Positions 7,822 through 16,303 of a stretch of 64,000 bases of DNA are shown here, in pieces. How positions within the stretch are numbered: the first letter of the stretch is position 1; the number at the start of each line of letters is the position of its first letter. Source of the stretch: Fluviicola sp. Lineage in GTDB: Bacteria > Bacteroidota > Bacteroidia > Flavobacteriales_D > Crocinitomicaceae. The DNA lies in assembly GCA_017983675.1 (NCBI GenBank), contig JAGOAZ010000010.1:35166-99165 (forward strand). Direction: 5' to 3'. A program made the position numbers and the translations under genes. The notes below the pieces were generated by a model. That model saw only the letters and a list, made by a program, of their open reading frames with translations. It searched no databases and had not been told where the DNA came from.

Positions 7822-9244
7822 TTTACAAGAATATACAATTTTATTAATCGAAGATAATGCTGGTGATTGCTTATTAATCCAAGATTATTTAGAAGATAAT
7901 ATTTCCCGACTAAATTTAATCACCAAAGAAAGCTTTCAAGTTGCACTAGCAACGTTGAAAAATGATTCAATTCAATTAGATGTGATATTATTGGATTTAT
8001 CATTACCTGACAAACGAGGAGAGGAGTTATTAATTAGTATCATTAATCTAGCTAAAAACACACCCATAATTGTTTTAACTGGATATACTAATTTTGAATT
8101 CGGTTTGAATTCATTATCACTAGGTATATCCGACTATTTACTAAAAGATGAAATTACAGCGAGTTCACTCTATAAAAGTATCATTTACAGTATCGAACGA
8201 AAACGAATCACTTCACAATTATTAGAATCAGAAAGTCGCTACTCCAATTTATTCCGGCTTTCTCCCGAGCCAATGCTTGTTTATTGCTTGGAATCACATG
8301 GCATCAAACAAGCAAATGAAGCTGCATTAAATAGCTTTGAATTGGATGAAGAAACCTTACAAAAAGTATCAATCTTTGATTTGATTTCAAAAGAAGAGCA
8401 TATTCATTTGAATACTGAAATTAATCGGTTTATAAACGACGAAATTATTTCAACCACCAAACGTTATAACTTTCAATTAGCAAACAATGAATTTCTTTTG
8501 GTTGATACCTATTCGAGTGTGATCGAGTTAGCTGGCAAGAAATTTGGGTTAATGATTGCGATTGATGTCACCGATAAAGTCTTGTTCGAAAATAAATTAA
8601 CAAAATCAATTATTCAAGCTCAAGAAGAAGAGCGGATTGAAATAGGAAGTGAACTACACGATAATATTTGTCAAATTTTAGCTTCTTCAAATATTCGTTT
8701 AAGTATGCTGTCGGAATTTGTTGATTCAAAGGGACTTGAGTTTTACAATCAATCCAAAGGGATGATTAATCTCGCATTGCAAGAAATCAGAAACTTATCT
8801 CACCGCTTAGCACCCGTTTTTTATGAATTAAGTTCGTTTGAAGAATTGATTGACAACTTATTAAATGATTTCAACTTTAATGAATCAGTCACTATTTCGT
8901 TGAAAATTGATGATGAAATCAATTATAAAAACTTACAAAAAGATTTGCAACTCAATTTGTTTCGAATTTTGCAAGAGCAATTGCGCAACATTTATAATTA
9001 TGCGCATGCCAACAATTTATCGATAGAAGTTGCAATAAATGAAAGCCAGTTAATGCTAATCATTACTGACGATGGAATAGGTTTTGATCCAAAAACGGTG
9101 AGAAAAGGAATTGGTTTAGCAAATATTCAACGTCGTGTAGAAATGTTTGCTGGTACATTTAATATGAATGCATCTCCGGGTAAAGGGTGCAAATTGGAGA
9201 TTTCAATTCCGTTGATTTTTGACCAACAAAAATTACCCGATTAA
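7811..9244 (+). CDS. Hybrid receiver-PAS-HisKA_3 histidine kinase
   Basis: 477 soluble residues: receiver domain (about 8-130, phospho-acceptor Asp62 in ILLDLSLP), a PAS domain (about 140-258), then a NarL-class kinase. The class is given by the HisKA_3 motif EEERIEIGSELHDNICQIL with His283, and a HATPase with DDGIGFDP and KGIGLANIQRR. HisKA_3 kinases normally phosphorylate LuxR/NarL-type regulators, none of which is encoded here, so the output regulator must be elsewhere. Its receiver could be fed by the upstream membrane kinases, making this a relay step; that is inferred from gene order. No membrane segment. Confidence 0.92.
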   Translation: MAFDLQEYTILLIEDNAGDCLLIQDYLEDNISRLNLITKESFQVALATLKNDSIQLDVILLDLSLPDKRGEELLISIINLAKNTPIIVLTGYTNFEFGLNSLSLGISDYLLKDEITASSLYKSIIYSIERKRITSQLLESESRYSNLFRLSPEPMLVYCLESHGIKQANEAALNSFELDEETLQKVSIFDLISKEEHIHLNTEINRFINDEIISTTKRYNFQLANNEFLLVDTYSSVIELAGKKFGLMIAIDVTDKVLFENKLTKSIIQAQEEERIEIGSELHDNICQILASSNIRLSMLSEFVDSKGLEFYNQSKGMINLALQEIRNLSHRLAPVFYELSSFEELIDNLLNDFNFNESVTISLKIDDEINYKNLQKDLQLNLFRILQEQLRNIYNYAHANNLSIEVAINESQLMLIITDDGIGFDPKTVRKGIGLANIQRRVEMFAGTFNMNASPGKGCKLEISIPLIFDQQKLPD

Positions 9245-9255
9245 TAGGGTTTTTG

Positions 9256-9531
9256 TCAACGTTTTCGTTTGATAAGTTCGAAAGGTTCGTCCATCGTTTT
9301 TAATTCTTCGATGACTGATGAACTGTTATTTTTCATGAATTCTTTGAAAACAAACGCATTGAATTGTTCTTTGTCTTTCAATAAATTCGCTAATTCAAAA
9401 TTGCTATCATCGTGATTCAAAACGATTAAATTGGTGAAATCCTCTGCCACTGCCAATCGCATGGAAATCAGCAAAATATCATTATATTTTCTAATAAGTT
9501 GTTTGATTTTTTTTTCTTGTAATACGGTCAT
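9256..9531 (-). CDS. Small protein of unknown function, coupled to a fucosidase
   Basis: A 91-residue charged, helical protein starting MTVLQEKKIKQL. The ATG at 9531 overlaps the TGA of the upstream fucosidase as ATGA (9528-9531), which favours this start over an ATG seven codons further upstream. It has no signal peptide, cysteine or recognisable motif. It is the last gene of the fucosidase operon; the coupling may simply reflect position. Not recognised. Confidence 0.65.
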   Translation of the reverse strand: MTVLQEKKIKQLIRKYNDILLISMRLAVAEDFTNLIVLNHDDSNFELANLLKDKEQFNAFVFKEFMKNNSSSVIEELKTMDEPFELIKRKR

Positions 9532-10952
9532 AATAACTGTGTTAATTTCCAAACAATTGGAAGTTCCTGATTTTGAATGGTAAAATTCAATTGATTTATT
9601 TTCCGTAATAGATGTTCAGTGGCTGGTTGGATACTTTTTCCTTGTAATAATTCAACACTTGAAAAAGTTGTTGATTTGAAGTCTTTTAATTGTAAAGTGA
9701 TTTCAACTCTTTCAAACAGACCGGTCGGTATAAAACATGCGAAAACCTCTTTGTTGTCATTTTCAGTAAAAACCCATTTCCCATATTCATTCACTTGTTC
9801 ATAAGGAAAAACAGGATGCGTATTGTATATCGCTTGACCATTTATCTGCATCCAATCACCAATTTCTTTTAACCGTTGGTAGGCAATTGTGTCCCATTCA
9901 CCAGCCGCATTTGGAGCGATGTTTAACAAGTAATTCCCGCCTCGTGAAACAATCATACACAAATTCGTAATTAATTGTTTGGTCGACTTGTATGTGTCAT
10001 TCGGAACATAACTCCAGCTATTCGCCATTGTCATACACGATTCCCAAGGATAGGGAAGTGGCTCGTTCGGAATTTGCTGTTCGGGTGTTAAATAATTCTG
10101 ATTAGGACCTTCAACAGCTCGATCAACTACAATTAATCCTGGTTGTAACAAACGTACTTGTTGCACCAAACTATCCATGAAAATATCTTGATGAACGGGT
10201 TTGTATCCCCAACGCGGCGAAGTTTCTGTCATTGGTTGCACCCATCCACCATCCAGCCAAAGTAAATCCACTTTCCCGTAATCGCGCATTAATTCAAGAA
10301 TTTGTTTGTGGGTGAAGTCAACGTATTTGTTCCATTTCTCTGGATATTTCGTTAAGCTATAATTCGGATTGCGATCAACAGGCGGGAATGTAGGATCCCA
10401 ATAATCAGCACAATGCCAATCAGGCTTACTGAAATATGCGCCAACTGAAAATCCTTCTTTCCGAAACGCTTCGAACAGTACTTTTGTGATATTCGCATTG
10501 GTATTGCTTGCAAACGGTGTATTTGGTGAAGTGATTTTGTAATCCGTTTCTTTCGTATCAAACATGCAAAATCCATCGTGGTGCTTTGTGGTGAAAACCA
10601 AGTATTTCATCCCTGCATATTTCGCTGCACTTGCCCATTTATCAGGTTGAAATTGAATGGGATTAAAAGTCTGTTGCAATGCTTCATATGCTTTCACGTA
10701 GGCGAAGTAATTGTTTTTATATGGTCCACGTCTAACGCACCAATCTTCGTCTTCTGGACAAATACTCCAACTTTCGACAACGCCTAATTGCGCATACGTG
10801 CCCCAGTGCATCATTAATCCAAATTTAAATCCTTGCCATTTATCTAATTGATTGATAACCAATGAATCCGTTGGTGGGAAATAACGTTGCGTGTGCTCTT
10901 GCGACCAAACAATCGAAACAAGAAAACAAGAAATGATGACTAACTTTTTCAT
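9528..10952 (-). CDS. Alpha-L-fucosidase, GH29 (first of two in tandem)
   Basis: About 474 residues with an N-terminal signal peptide (MKKLVIISCFLVSIVWSQ) and the GH29 barrel. Landmarks are FGLMMHWGTY, TTKHHDGFCMFDT, and VDLLWLDGGW whose Asp (about 234 from this start) fits the family nucleophile. It hydrolyses terminal alpha-fucose from glycans, probably in the periplasm or on the cell surface. The ATG at 10952 is preferred to an in-frame TTG at 10958; it leaves six bases after the stop of the second fucosidase gene. The acid/base residue is not conserved enough to pick by eye. Confidence 0.92.
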   Translation of the reverse strand: MKKLVIISCFLVSIVWSQEHTQRYFPPTDSLVINQLDKWQGFKFGLMMHWGTYAQLGVVESWSICPEDEDWCVRRGPYKNNYFAYVKAYEALQQTFNPIQFQPDKWASAAKYAGMKYLVFTTKHHDGFCMFDTKETDYKITSPNTPFASNTNANITKVLFEAFRKEGFSVGAYFSKPDWHCADYWDPTFPPVDRNPNYSLTKYPEKWNKYVDFTHKQILELMRDYGKVDLLWLDGGWVQPMTETSPRWGYKPVHQDIFMDSLVQQVRLLQPGLIVVDRAVEGPNQNYLTPEQQIPNEPLPYPWESCMTMANSWSYVPNDTYKSTKQLITNLCMIVSRGGNYLLNIAPNAAGEWDTIAYQRLKEIGDWMQINGQAIYNTHPVFPYEQVNEYGKWVFTENDNKEVFACFIPTGLFERVEITLQLKDFKSTTFSSVELLQGKSIQPATEHLLRKINQLNFTIQNQELPIVWKLTQLL

Positions 10953-10958
10953 GTACAA

Positions 10959-12452
10959 TTAATGAAAACCGCCTTTTCCACGGTACAATTTTAATTTGCT
11001 CTTTAATTTGATTTTCACGACTGTTATTTCAGGATCTAAACTATCGAATGGTACTTTCAAGTAGATTGTGCCAGGTACGTAACTCCAATCTATTTTACCG
11101 ACAATCTTATAGGGAACAACTGCATCTGTTCCTAAAACCGTTACTTCCTCAATTTCACTCATTAATCCCTTCAACTGAAAGGACAATGAAACTTCTTCTG
11201 TGAAAACGATCGCCTCTTTTTTGATTTCAATCAATTCTTCAGCTGTTATGTATTTGTCATTCCCAGTTGTATCTATTCCAATACCAGGAAGAAACAAATA
11301 AAGCGTCATAGAGTCTTGAGAAAGTGAACTTGCTCCATAGAAATGACCAGAAGGCAATCCGGCACGCGAACCATAAATTGCTTCGTTGTGTTTGCTCGTC
11401 CAGCGTCCAACCGCTTTCAGTAATTGAACTTGTTCCTCAGGAATTGTTCCATCTGCTTTTGGTCCGATATCCAGCAATAAATTCCCACCCATTCCAATAC
11501 ACTCTGTAAAAATCTGCAACACTTCATTGACCGTTTTCATGTTTTTATCCTTCGGTCGGTATCCCCAATTGTCATTACTCGTCAAACACAATTCCCAAGT
11601 CTTTTTATCGGGATGAATAACAGGCATATTTTGTTCTGGTGTATCGTAATCGCCATACGATTTCAAACGACCATTCAACAACGCTTTTTTGTTTGTTGCA
11701 TGAATAAGCTGTTCAATTTTTGCTGCATTCCATTCTGCTTCGCTGTGTTCCCAATCGCCATCGAACCAAAACAAATCGGGCGAAAATTGCGTGTTTATTT
11801 CTTTGATTTGACCATGCATGTAGTGCAAGAATCGATTCCATCGCAAGGTGTCGTTTGCTAATTGATAGCGGTTGTAATCCTTGAGGAAAGTTGGATAATC
11901 GTTGTGCGACCAATTTAACAGGGAATAGTATGCTCCAAATCGAATGCCTTCCTTGTGTAAAGCTGTTACAAACGGAGTGATTAAATCGCGTTGTGCAGGT
12001 GTTTGATAGACGACAGACAAAGGTTTCTTCTCATTCCATAAAAACTGCTTGTTATAGTCGAATTGACAAGTCGGCAAGGCTTTTTTTAAATCAACGGCTG
12101 TCGTTCGTGGCGTTGTGAATTTCGTATCCCAAAGCGCTACACCATCGTGGTGTTGCGTTGTCAAAACTGCGTATTGCGCACCACTTTCTTTGATCAATTT
12201 AGCCCATTCTTCTGGGTGAAAATTGGATGCAGAAAAACCAGCAAGTTGGGACATGTAAGTAGGATAGGGAACACCTTTGTTGTGGAATGCCCAACTTTCA
12301 GAAGTTCCATCAACAGCGTAAATTCCCCAATGAATGAAAATACCCAATTTCGCATTTTCAAACCATACAAGGCGATTGGTATCACTAGAATTCTGAGCTG
12401 TGGTTAGCAATACGCAACCAAAGAAAAGCGCTGATGTGAGCATTAACTTCAT
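10959..12452 (-). CDS. Alpha-L-fucosidase, GH29 (second of two in tandem)
   Basis: 497 residues with a signal peptide ending near TTAQNSS. GH29 landmarks are LGIFIHWGIYAVDGTSESW, TTQHHDGVALWDT and PDLFWFDGDW, with Asp231 the likely nucleophile. It is only distantly similar to the downstream fucosidase, so the two probably act on different linkages or polymers. A C-terminal beta-rich region (about 400-490) fits the usual GH29 accessory domain. First gene of a three-gene operon. No SusC/SusD pair is nearby, so this is not a standard polysaccharide utilisation locus. Confidence 0.92.
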   Translation of the reverse strand: MKLMLTSALFFGCVLLTTAQNSSDTNRLVWFENAKLGIFIHWGIYAVDGTSESWAFHNKGVPYPTYMSQLAGFSASNFHPEEWAKLIKESGAQYAVLTTQHHDGVALWDTKFTTPRTTAVDLKKALPTCQFDYNKQFLWNEKKPLSVVYQTPAQRDLITPFVTALHKEGIRFGAYYSLLNWSHNDYPTFLKDYNRYQLANDTLRWNRFLHYMHGQIKEINTQFSPDLFWFDGDWEHSEAEWNAAKIEQLIHATNKKALLNGRLKSYGDYDTPEQNMPVIHPDKKTWELCLTSNDNWGYRPKDKNMKTVNEVLQIFTECIGMGGNLLLDIGPKADGTIPEEQVQLLKAVGRWTSKHNEAIYGSRAGLPSGHFYGASSLSQDSMTLYLFLPGIGIDTTGNDKYITAEELIEIKKEAIVFTEEVSLSFQLKGLMSEIEEVTVLGTDAVVPYKIVGKIDWSYVPGTIYLKVPFDSLDPEITVVKIKLKSKLKLYRGKGGFH

Positions 12453-12530
12453 GTATTTTTTTCAATTTGAATTACTCATTAAAAATACACAAAACAATTA
12501 CTATTAAATAAGTTTGAAAAAAGTAAGCAT

Positions 12531-12558
12531 AAAAAAAGCCCTTCTTTCGAAGAGCTTT
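12531..12558 (-). terminator. Intrinsic terminator of the secreted coiled-coil gene
   Basis: On the minus strand AAAGCTCTTC pairs with GAAGGGCTTT around a GAAA tetraloop and is followed by a T run. The stem has ten pairs with one G-U. Confidence 0.85.
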
Positions 12559-12580
12559 CATGAAATATGTTCGTTTTGGA

Positions 12581-13846
12581 TTACAATCCGTTTGCATTCA
12601 TGCGCATTTTCAAGTCCATGAAAAGAGTTGTATATGCTTCGCGTTGTCTTTTATCACGATTTGGTAAATCAATTTTATTCAATTCGTCTAGAATTTTATC
12701 CGCTTCAACAACGTTTCTTGTTACAAAATAACACTCCAATAAATTAAAATAGATTGAAACAGTTACACCTTTATCGATACGCGCTTTTTTGTTTTCGATT
12801 TCAGATTCTTTCAACGCTTCGTTCCAAATAGTAATCGCTTCTTGGATTTTTTGTTTTGCTTGATCGTCTGTTTTACCTAACATTTTTAAACCTAAATCAG
12901 CAGCAGTGAAAGCAGCTAATAAATCTGCGTGGTCTTCACCTCTTGATTTCACATAATCCAATGTTGACTTACGCTCCGTTACTTCGAATCCGATGTAATC
13001 ATTTACTAAATGATTGATCAACATCAAGTTATCTTTTAAAATTTGAGCTTCCATGTTTTTAGTCAACATAGAAATATCCATCGAAGGGGAAGTTTTAGTC
13101 GCAGTTGATTTGTACGTTTTAAACTCCATCAATTCAGCTGGAGAATTAAAATAAATCTCTTGATTATTTGCATTCGAAACACGAACAGTCATTGGATGAC
13201 GGTAACTGAATTCCAAGTGGTAATAAGTTACATCATAAGAAGTACTTGTACCATTAGCAATTTTAGTTTCTTTCTTTACTTCCGAAACAATTTTAGCATC
13301 CGTGTGCTCGAAACCTTTCATGTCAACAACATATGAAACACCTCCGTTTCCTTCAACACGATTAAAACCATCTATTTTCAAGTAAGTTGCAGCTAAAGAA
13401 GCACCATCATACGTTGTGTATAATTTTGGTTCAGGTACAAAACGACGGTAAGGTTGCGCAACATATTGTTTAACCGGTTTATTATTCTCGTTTAACAATT
13501 GTTTTTCAAGGACTTTAGAAGCAGTTGATTTTGCATTCCATGCTTCCATTTCTTTCGCGTATTGATCGTCAGCTGCTTTTTGCTTTGCAGGCAAATCATT
13601 CATTTCGCGTTGATAATCAGCTTCCGCTTGTTGCTTATCCGCTTCGTATTTTGCTAACATTTTTTTGTTTTCTTCTTCGTATGATGCTTTAATCGAAGAA
13701 AAATAACTAGCTGGCTTTGGATTTAGTGGGTTGGTTGGCAGCTTTACATAATTGTATTTAACATCTTCAGACTTAATGTTTTGTCCAAAAATAGTTACCG
13801 ACAATAGTAGTAATAAAAGTGTACTAGCAATTTTCATAGTTTTCAT
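12581..13846 (-). CDS. Secreted coiled-coil protein of unknown function
   Basis: 421 residues with a clear signal peptide (KIASTLLLLLLSVTIFGQ). Residues about 50-115 are a charged helical stretch (AEADYQREMNDLPAKQ and following), probably coiled coil. The middle is mixed beta (YDGASLAATYLKIDGFNRV) and the C-terminal third is helical and TPR-like (WNEALKESEIENKKA through EADKILDELNKI). No catalytic motif is visible. It resembles lineage-specific periplasmic or surface proteins of flavobacteria. It is a single-gene unit with its own terminator, so it is not part of the fucosidase operon. Confidence 0.8.
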   Translation of the reverse strand: MKTMKIASTLLLLLLSVTIFGQNIKSEDVKYNYVKLPTNPLNPKPASYFSSIKASYEEENKKMLAKYEADKQQAEADYQREMNDLPAKQKAADDQYAKEMEAWNAKSTASKVLEKQLLNENNKPVKQYVAQPYRRFVPEPKLYTTYDGASLAATYLKIDGFNRVEGNGGVSYVVDMKGFEHTDAKIVSEVKKETKIANGTSTSYDVTYYHLEFSYRHPMTVRVSNANNQEIYFNSPAELMEFKTYKSTATKTSPSMDISMLTKNMEAQILKDNLMLINHLVNDYIGFEVTERKSTLDYVKSRGEDHADLLAAFTAADLGLKMLGKTDDQAKQKIQEAITIWNEALKESEIENKKARIDKGVTVSIYFNLLECYFVTRNVVEADKILDELNKIDLPNRDKRQREAYTTLFMDLKMRMNANGL

Positions 13847-13960
13847 TTATAAATTAGTTCAGTAAAGATAACGGATTAATAATGAAAAGGATGCTTGATA
13901 TGTTATTTTTAATCACATCATAACTTTACTGTTTATAAAAGTGTTAATTTTAGTTTATTA

Positions 13961-13968
13961 TAAATTTG
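13961..13968 (+). promoter_or_regulatory. Candidate -7 box before the 14006 gene
   Basis: TAAATTTG matches TAnnTTTG and lies 37 bases before the ATG at 14006. No clear -33 element. Confidence 0.35.
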
Positions 13969-14005
13969 CACAAATCTTTTTATTTTGATTTTATAATTTA
14001 AACCT

Positions 14006-14284
14006 ATGTCATTACTATATTTTATTGTTCCGCGTGAAAAGCGTGTTTTGATTTACATAGTTTACCAACAAAAAATAATTAACGAGCAACAAAAAACGTT
14101 GTATCCTACTGCTTTTTTAGTAAATCAAAAAGAAATAATTAAAAAAAAGCAAGAACTAATAAATTTCACAACGGAAGATGAAAACTTATTCTCAATTGTT
14201 TACATACATTTTGATGGTAAATTAGAAACTGAGATAAATGTTAAATGTCCCAAATATGATTTTCATGAAAATTATAACGATTGA
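14006..14284 (+). CDS. Small protein of unknown function
   Basis: 92 residues, lysine- and glutamate-rich, starting MSLLYFIVPREKR, with no signal peptide or named domain. Codon use is as AT-rich as its surroundings. A -7-like box lies upstream and the gene is free-standing, converging on the ssrA terminator. It may be real but nothing supports a function. Confidence 0.5.
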   Translation: MSLLYFIVPREKRVLIYIVYQQKIINEQQKTLYPTAFLVNQKEIIKKKQELINFTTEDENLFSIVYIHFDGKLETEINVKCPKYDFHENYND

Positions 14285-14355
14285 ATCGTCTAATTTCATT
14301 GCAAAACCTTAAAAATATACCTCGGCACCTTGCTTCTCACCCCAAATAATAGCAA

Positions 14356-14385
14356 CAAAAAAAAGAAGCCTTTCAGCTTCTTTTT
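14356..14385 (-). terminator. Intrinsic terminator of ssrA
   Basis: On the minus strand GAAGC and GCTTC flank TGAAAG, extended by A/T pairs, then a run of eight T. It begins five bases after the tmRNA 3' end. Confidence 0.8.
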
Positions 14386-14390
14386 AATTG

Positions 14391-14793
14391 TGGAGTCGGA
14401 GGGGTTTGAACCCTCGTCCAAACAACGTATTCCAATGTCTTCTACATGTTTAGTTTTTGATTCATTTTCGATTGAAATCCGGACAAAAACACCCAATATT
14501 TCAACTTATCCTCTGAGATCTCACACCGCCCTCGAGAAAAGTTTGGTGCCAGATTTTCTAAAATGATTCTCCAAAGCCTACTAACCGAAAATCAAAGTCG
14601 GTAGAGGAGAAACTTGTCCGCCTACTATATCTTCGGCTGGATTAAGCTTTATTTACATTCAGTAAATTAAGCAGCAAGTGCGTATGACGTGTTGTCAATT
14701 ATAGTTCGAGACAAGATATTTACGAGCTTCATCTCACCGCTCGACATGCTTCCCACCAAAATCGCAGCTGCTGTCAAATCCAATGTCGACCCC
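14391..14793 (-). ncRNA. ssrA: tmRNA (ssrA)
   Basis: A transfer-messenger RNA of about 403 bases that rescues stalled ribosomes and tags the product for proteolysis. The 5' end GGGGTCG pairs with 3' CGACTCC to form the seven-base acceptor stem, followed by discriminator A. The TTCAAACC T-loop arm lies beside the 3' end. The CCA is not encoded. The tag frame on the minus strand ends with GAC AAC ACG TCA TAC GCA CTT GCT GCT TAA (14667-14696), giving DNTSYALAA, the usual YALAA degron. The resume codon just upstream cannot be fixed by eye. Confidence 0.95.
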
Positions 14794-14803
14794 AATGTTG
14801 CTA

Positions 14804-14829
14804 CAAACTTAGGGATAATTTGAGTGCAA
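14804..14829 (-). promoter_or_regulatory. ssrA promoter
   Basis: TAAGTTTG (14804-14811) matches the Bacteroidota -7 box exactly, about ten bases before the mature 5' end. A TTGC (14826-14829) lies upstream as a possible -33 element, slightly closer than usual. Confidence 0.6.
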
Positions 14830-14883
14830 GCGGATTATTTAACGAAAATTGATGAAAAAACATTTAAAAAGACTTTATCTATA

Positions 14884-15327
14884 TCAAGTTTCAAAATAAA
14901 TTTGATCAACTTTATTTTTCAAACTAGCAAGGTTGTCTTCAACTCGGTTTAATCTGTTATTTACAGCATAGCCTTTCAGCAGGTATTCTTTGAGCACTTT
15001 ATTTGCCCAAATACGAAATTGCGTTCCTTGTTTTGATTTTACGCGATAACCTACTGAAATAATTACATCTAAACTGTACAATTCAATAAGACGTTCAACC
15101 TTTCTTTTTCCTTCCATTCGAACTGTCAAGTATTTCTTGACAGTTGATTCTTTTTCTAGTTCTTGTTCTAGAAAACAATTTTTGATGTGCAAACTAATAT
15201 TTTGTTTTGTTTGATTGAATAAAGTGGCAAGTTGCTGTTGGGACAATCAAACAGTATCATTTTCAATTATAACTTCTATAGTTTCTGTTTGCTCATTAAC
15301 ACGATATAAAATGACATCATTTTTCAT
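14884..15327 (-). pseudogene. Broken RhuM-family gene (nonsense codon and C-terminal truncation)
   Basis: From an ATG at 15327 the minus strand reads MKNDVILYRVN and ends ENDTV, then TGA (15247-15249). It continues in the same frame as LSQQQLATLF through YRVKSKQGTQFRIWANKVL. In RhuM-family proteins the residue at the stop is Trp in a VWLTQ motif, so TGG to TGA is the simplest explanation. The downstream part has 120 codons and stops at 14884, where intact homologues go on into a second domain (GIFFDGQ-type sequence) that is absent. RhuM proteins are accessory genes of islands and restriction loci. Translation from the TTG just after the stop could still yield a 120-residue fragment. Confidence 0.8.
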
Positions 15328-15496
15328 CTCAATAAAATTTACTCCTATTAAATTAAGAAAAAAATGCACTTTATTTCATATCAATTACAGTTCGAAACAA
15401 GAAATTTCTAGTTAATTATATTATTTAAATCAAAGTTGATATTAAAACCAATTGAAAGCAAAATGTTGATAGAAAGAATTGAATGAATGAAAAAAA

Positions 15497-15781
15497 TTAT
15501 TCTATAATCTTCCAAACGAATGAATCACCATCAGTTACAACATCTAATTCATAGGTAAATGATTCTCCATTTTCGATAGTTTCTAAAATACCAACATAAT
15601 TATTCGTACTAGTCTCTGTTAAATCTAAACTTAAAATCTCATAAGATGTTTCAGTTGCACTTGCTTGTTGATCAAACTTATTTTCAATACTAGCTTTAAC
15701 TTCTTCTGTTAATTTAGCTTTATTAGTGCTGTTACACGATAAAAGTAACATAAACAAAACTGTAAAAAATGTAATTCTCAT
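15497..15781 (-). CDS. Small lipoprotein of unknown function
   Basis: 94 residues beginning MRITFFTVLFMLLLSC, a lipoprotein signal peptide with the acylated Cys at position 16. The mature part is acidic and threonine-rich, ending SFVWKIIE. It probably sits in the inner or outer membrane facing the periplasm. It lies 22 bases after the zinc-ribbon membrane gene and could be the last cistron of that group. Confidence 0.7.
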   Translation of the reverse strand: MRITFFTVLFMLLLSCNSTNKAKLTEEVKASIENKFDQQASATETSYEILSLDLTETSTNNYVGILETIENGESFTYELDVVTDGDSFVWKIIE

Positions 15782-15803
15782 AGGTGTTTTAATTATTGAG
15801 TAG

Positions 15804-16292
15804 TTATAAAATTTCTAAAACCATTAAAAGGAAACAAACAATCCAAACCCAGAAATAAGCTTGTGATTGACGTAAAAGAGCTGCTCTTTTGAATAAATAA
15901 ACTGGAACAAGCCAAGCTGAACCTAATTTATCTACATCAACTCCTCTTTGTTCCAATCGTTTTTCATCGATTGTGCATAATAGAATATTCAAAGCAATCG
16001 TTATCCACCAAAAACGATCGATTGATATATCTCTCTGAGTATAGGTTGATAAGAATCCCCAAAAGAATCCTTCTAAAAACGAACCAATTAATGGCGCAAA
16101 AGCCAAAAACCAAATCACGGTATTGTTTATTTCTTGAACATTACTTCCTGCTTGTTGCGCATTTATTTGTGGGCCAGAAACATATTGATGTTGGTTGTTT
16201 TTACGCGCAGCAATCGGATATGCACAATTCAAACACTGAATAGCATGTTCCGACAATTTAGTTCCACATTCTGGACAAAAAACAAAAGACAT
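15804..16292 (-). CDS. Zinc-ribbon membrane protein of unknown function
   Basis: 162 residues. The N-terminus is a four-cysteine zinc ribbon (FCPECGTKLSEHAIQCLNCAYP, residues 5-26, split CxxC/CxxC). A polar linker and three or four membrane helices (about 58-80, 90-107, 127-160) follow. The membrane part has a DUF2628/RDD-like look (RFWWITIALNILL) but I cannot name it. It is the third of three closely packed genes (11-base gap) whose products mix zinc ribbons, SHOCT-like modules and membrane helices. Confidence 0.75.
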   Translation of the reverse strand: MSFVFCPECGTKLSEHAIQCLNCAYPIAARKNNQHQYVSGPQINAQQAGSNVQEINNTVIWFLAFAPLIGSFLEGFFWGFLSTYTQRDISIDRFWWITIALNILLCTIDEKRLEQRGVDVDKLGSAWLVPVYLFKRAALLRQSQAYFWVWIVCFLLMVLEIL

Positions 16293-16303
16293 AACAGTAA
16301 TTT

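Noticed and set aside
9256..13846. A polysaccharide utilisation locus around the fucosidases
   Set aside because: No SusC/SusD pair, regulator or further glycan enzymes are adjacent.
14330..14566. Open frames across the tmRNA gene on both strands
   Set aside because: They lie inside a structured RNA whose acceptor stem and tag are clear.
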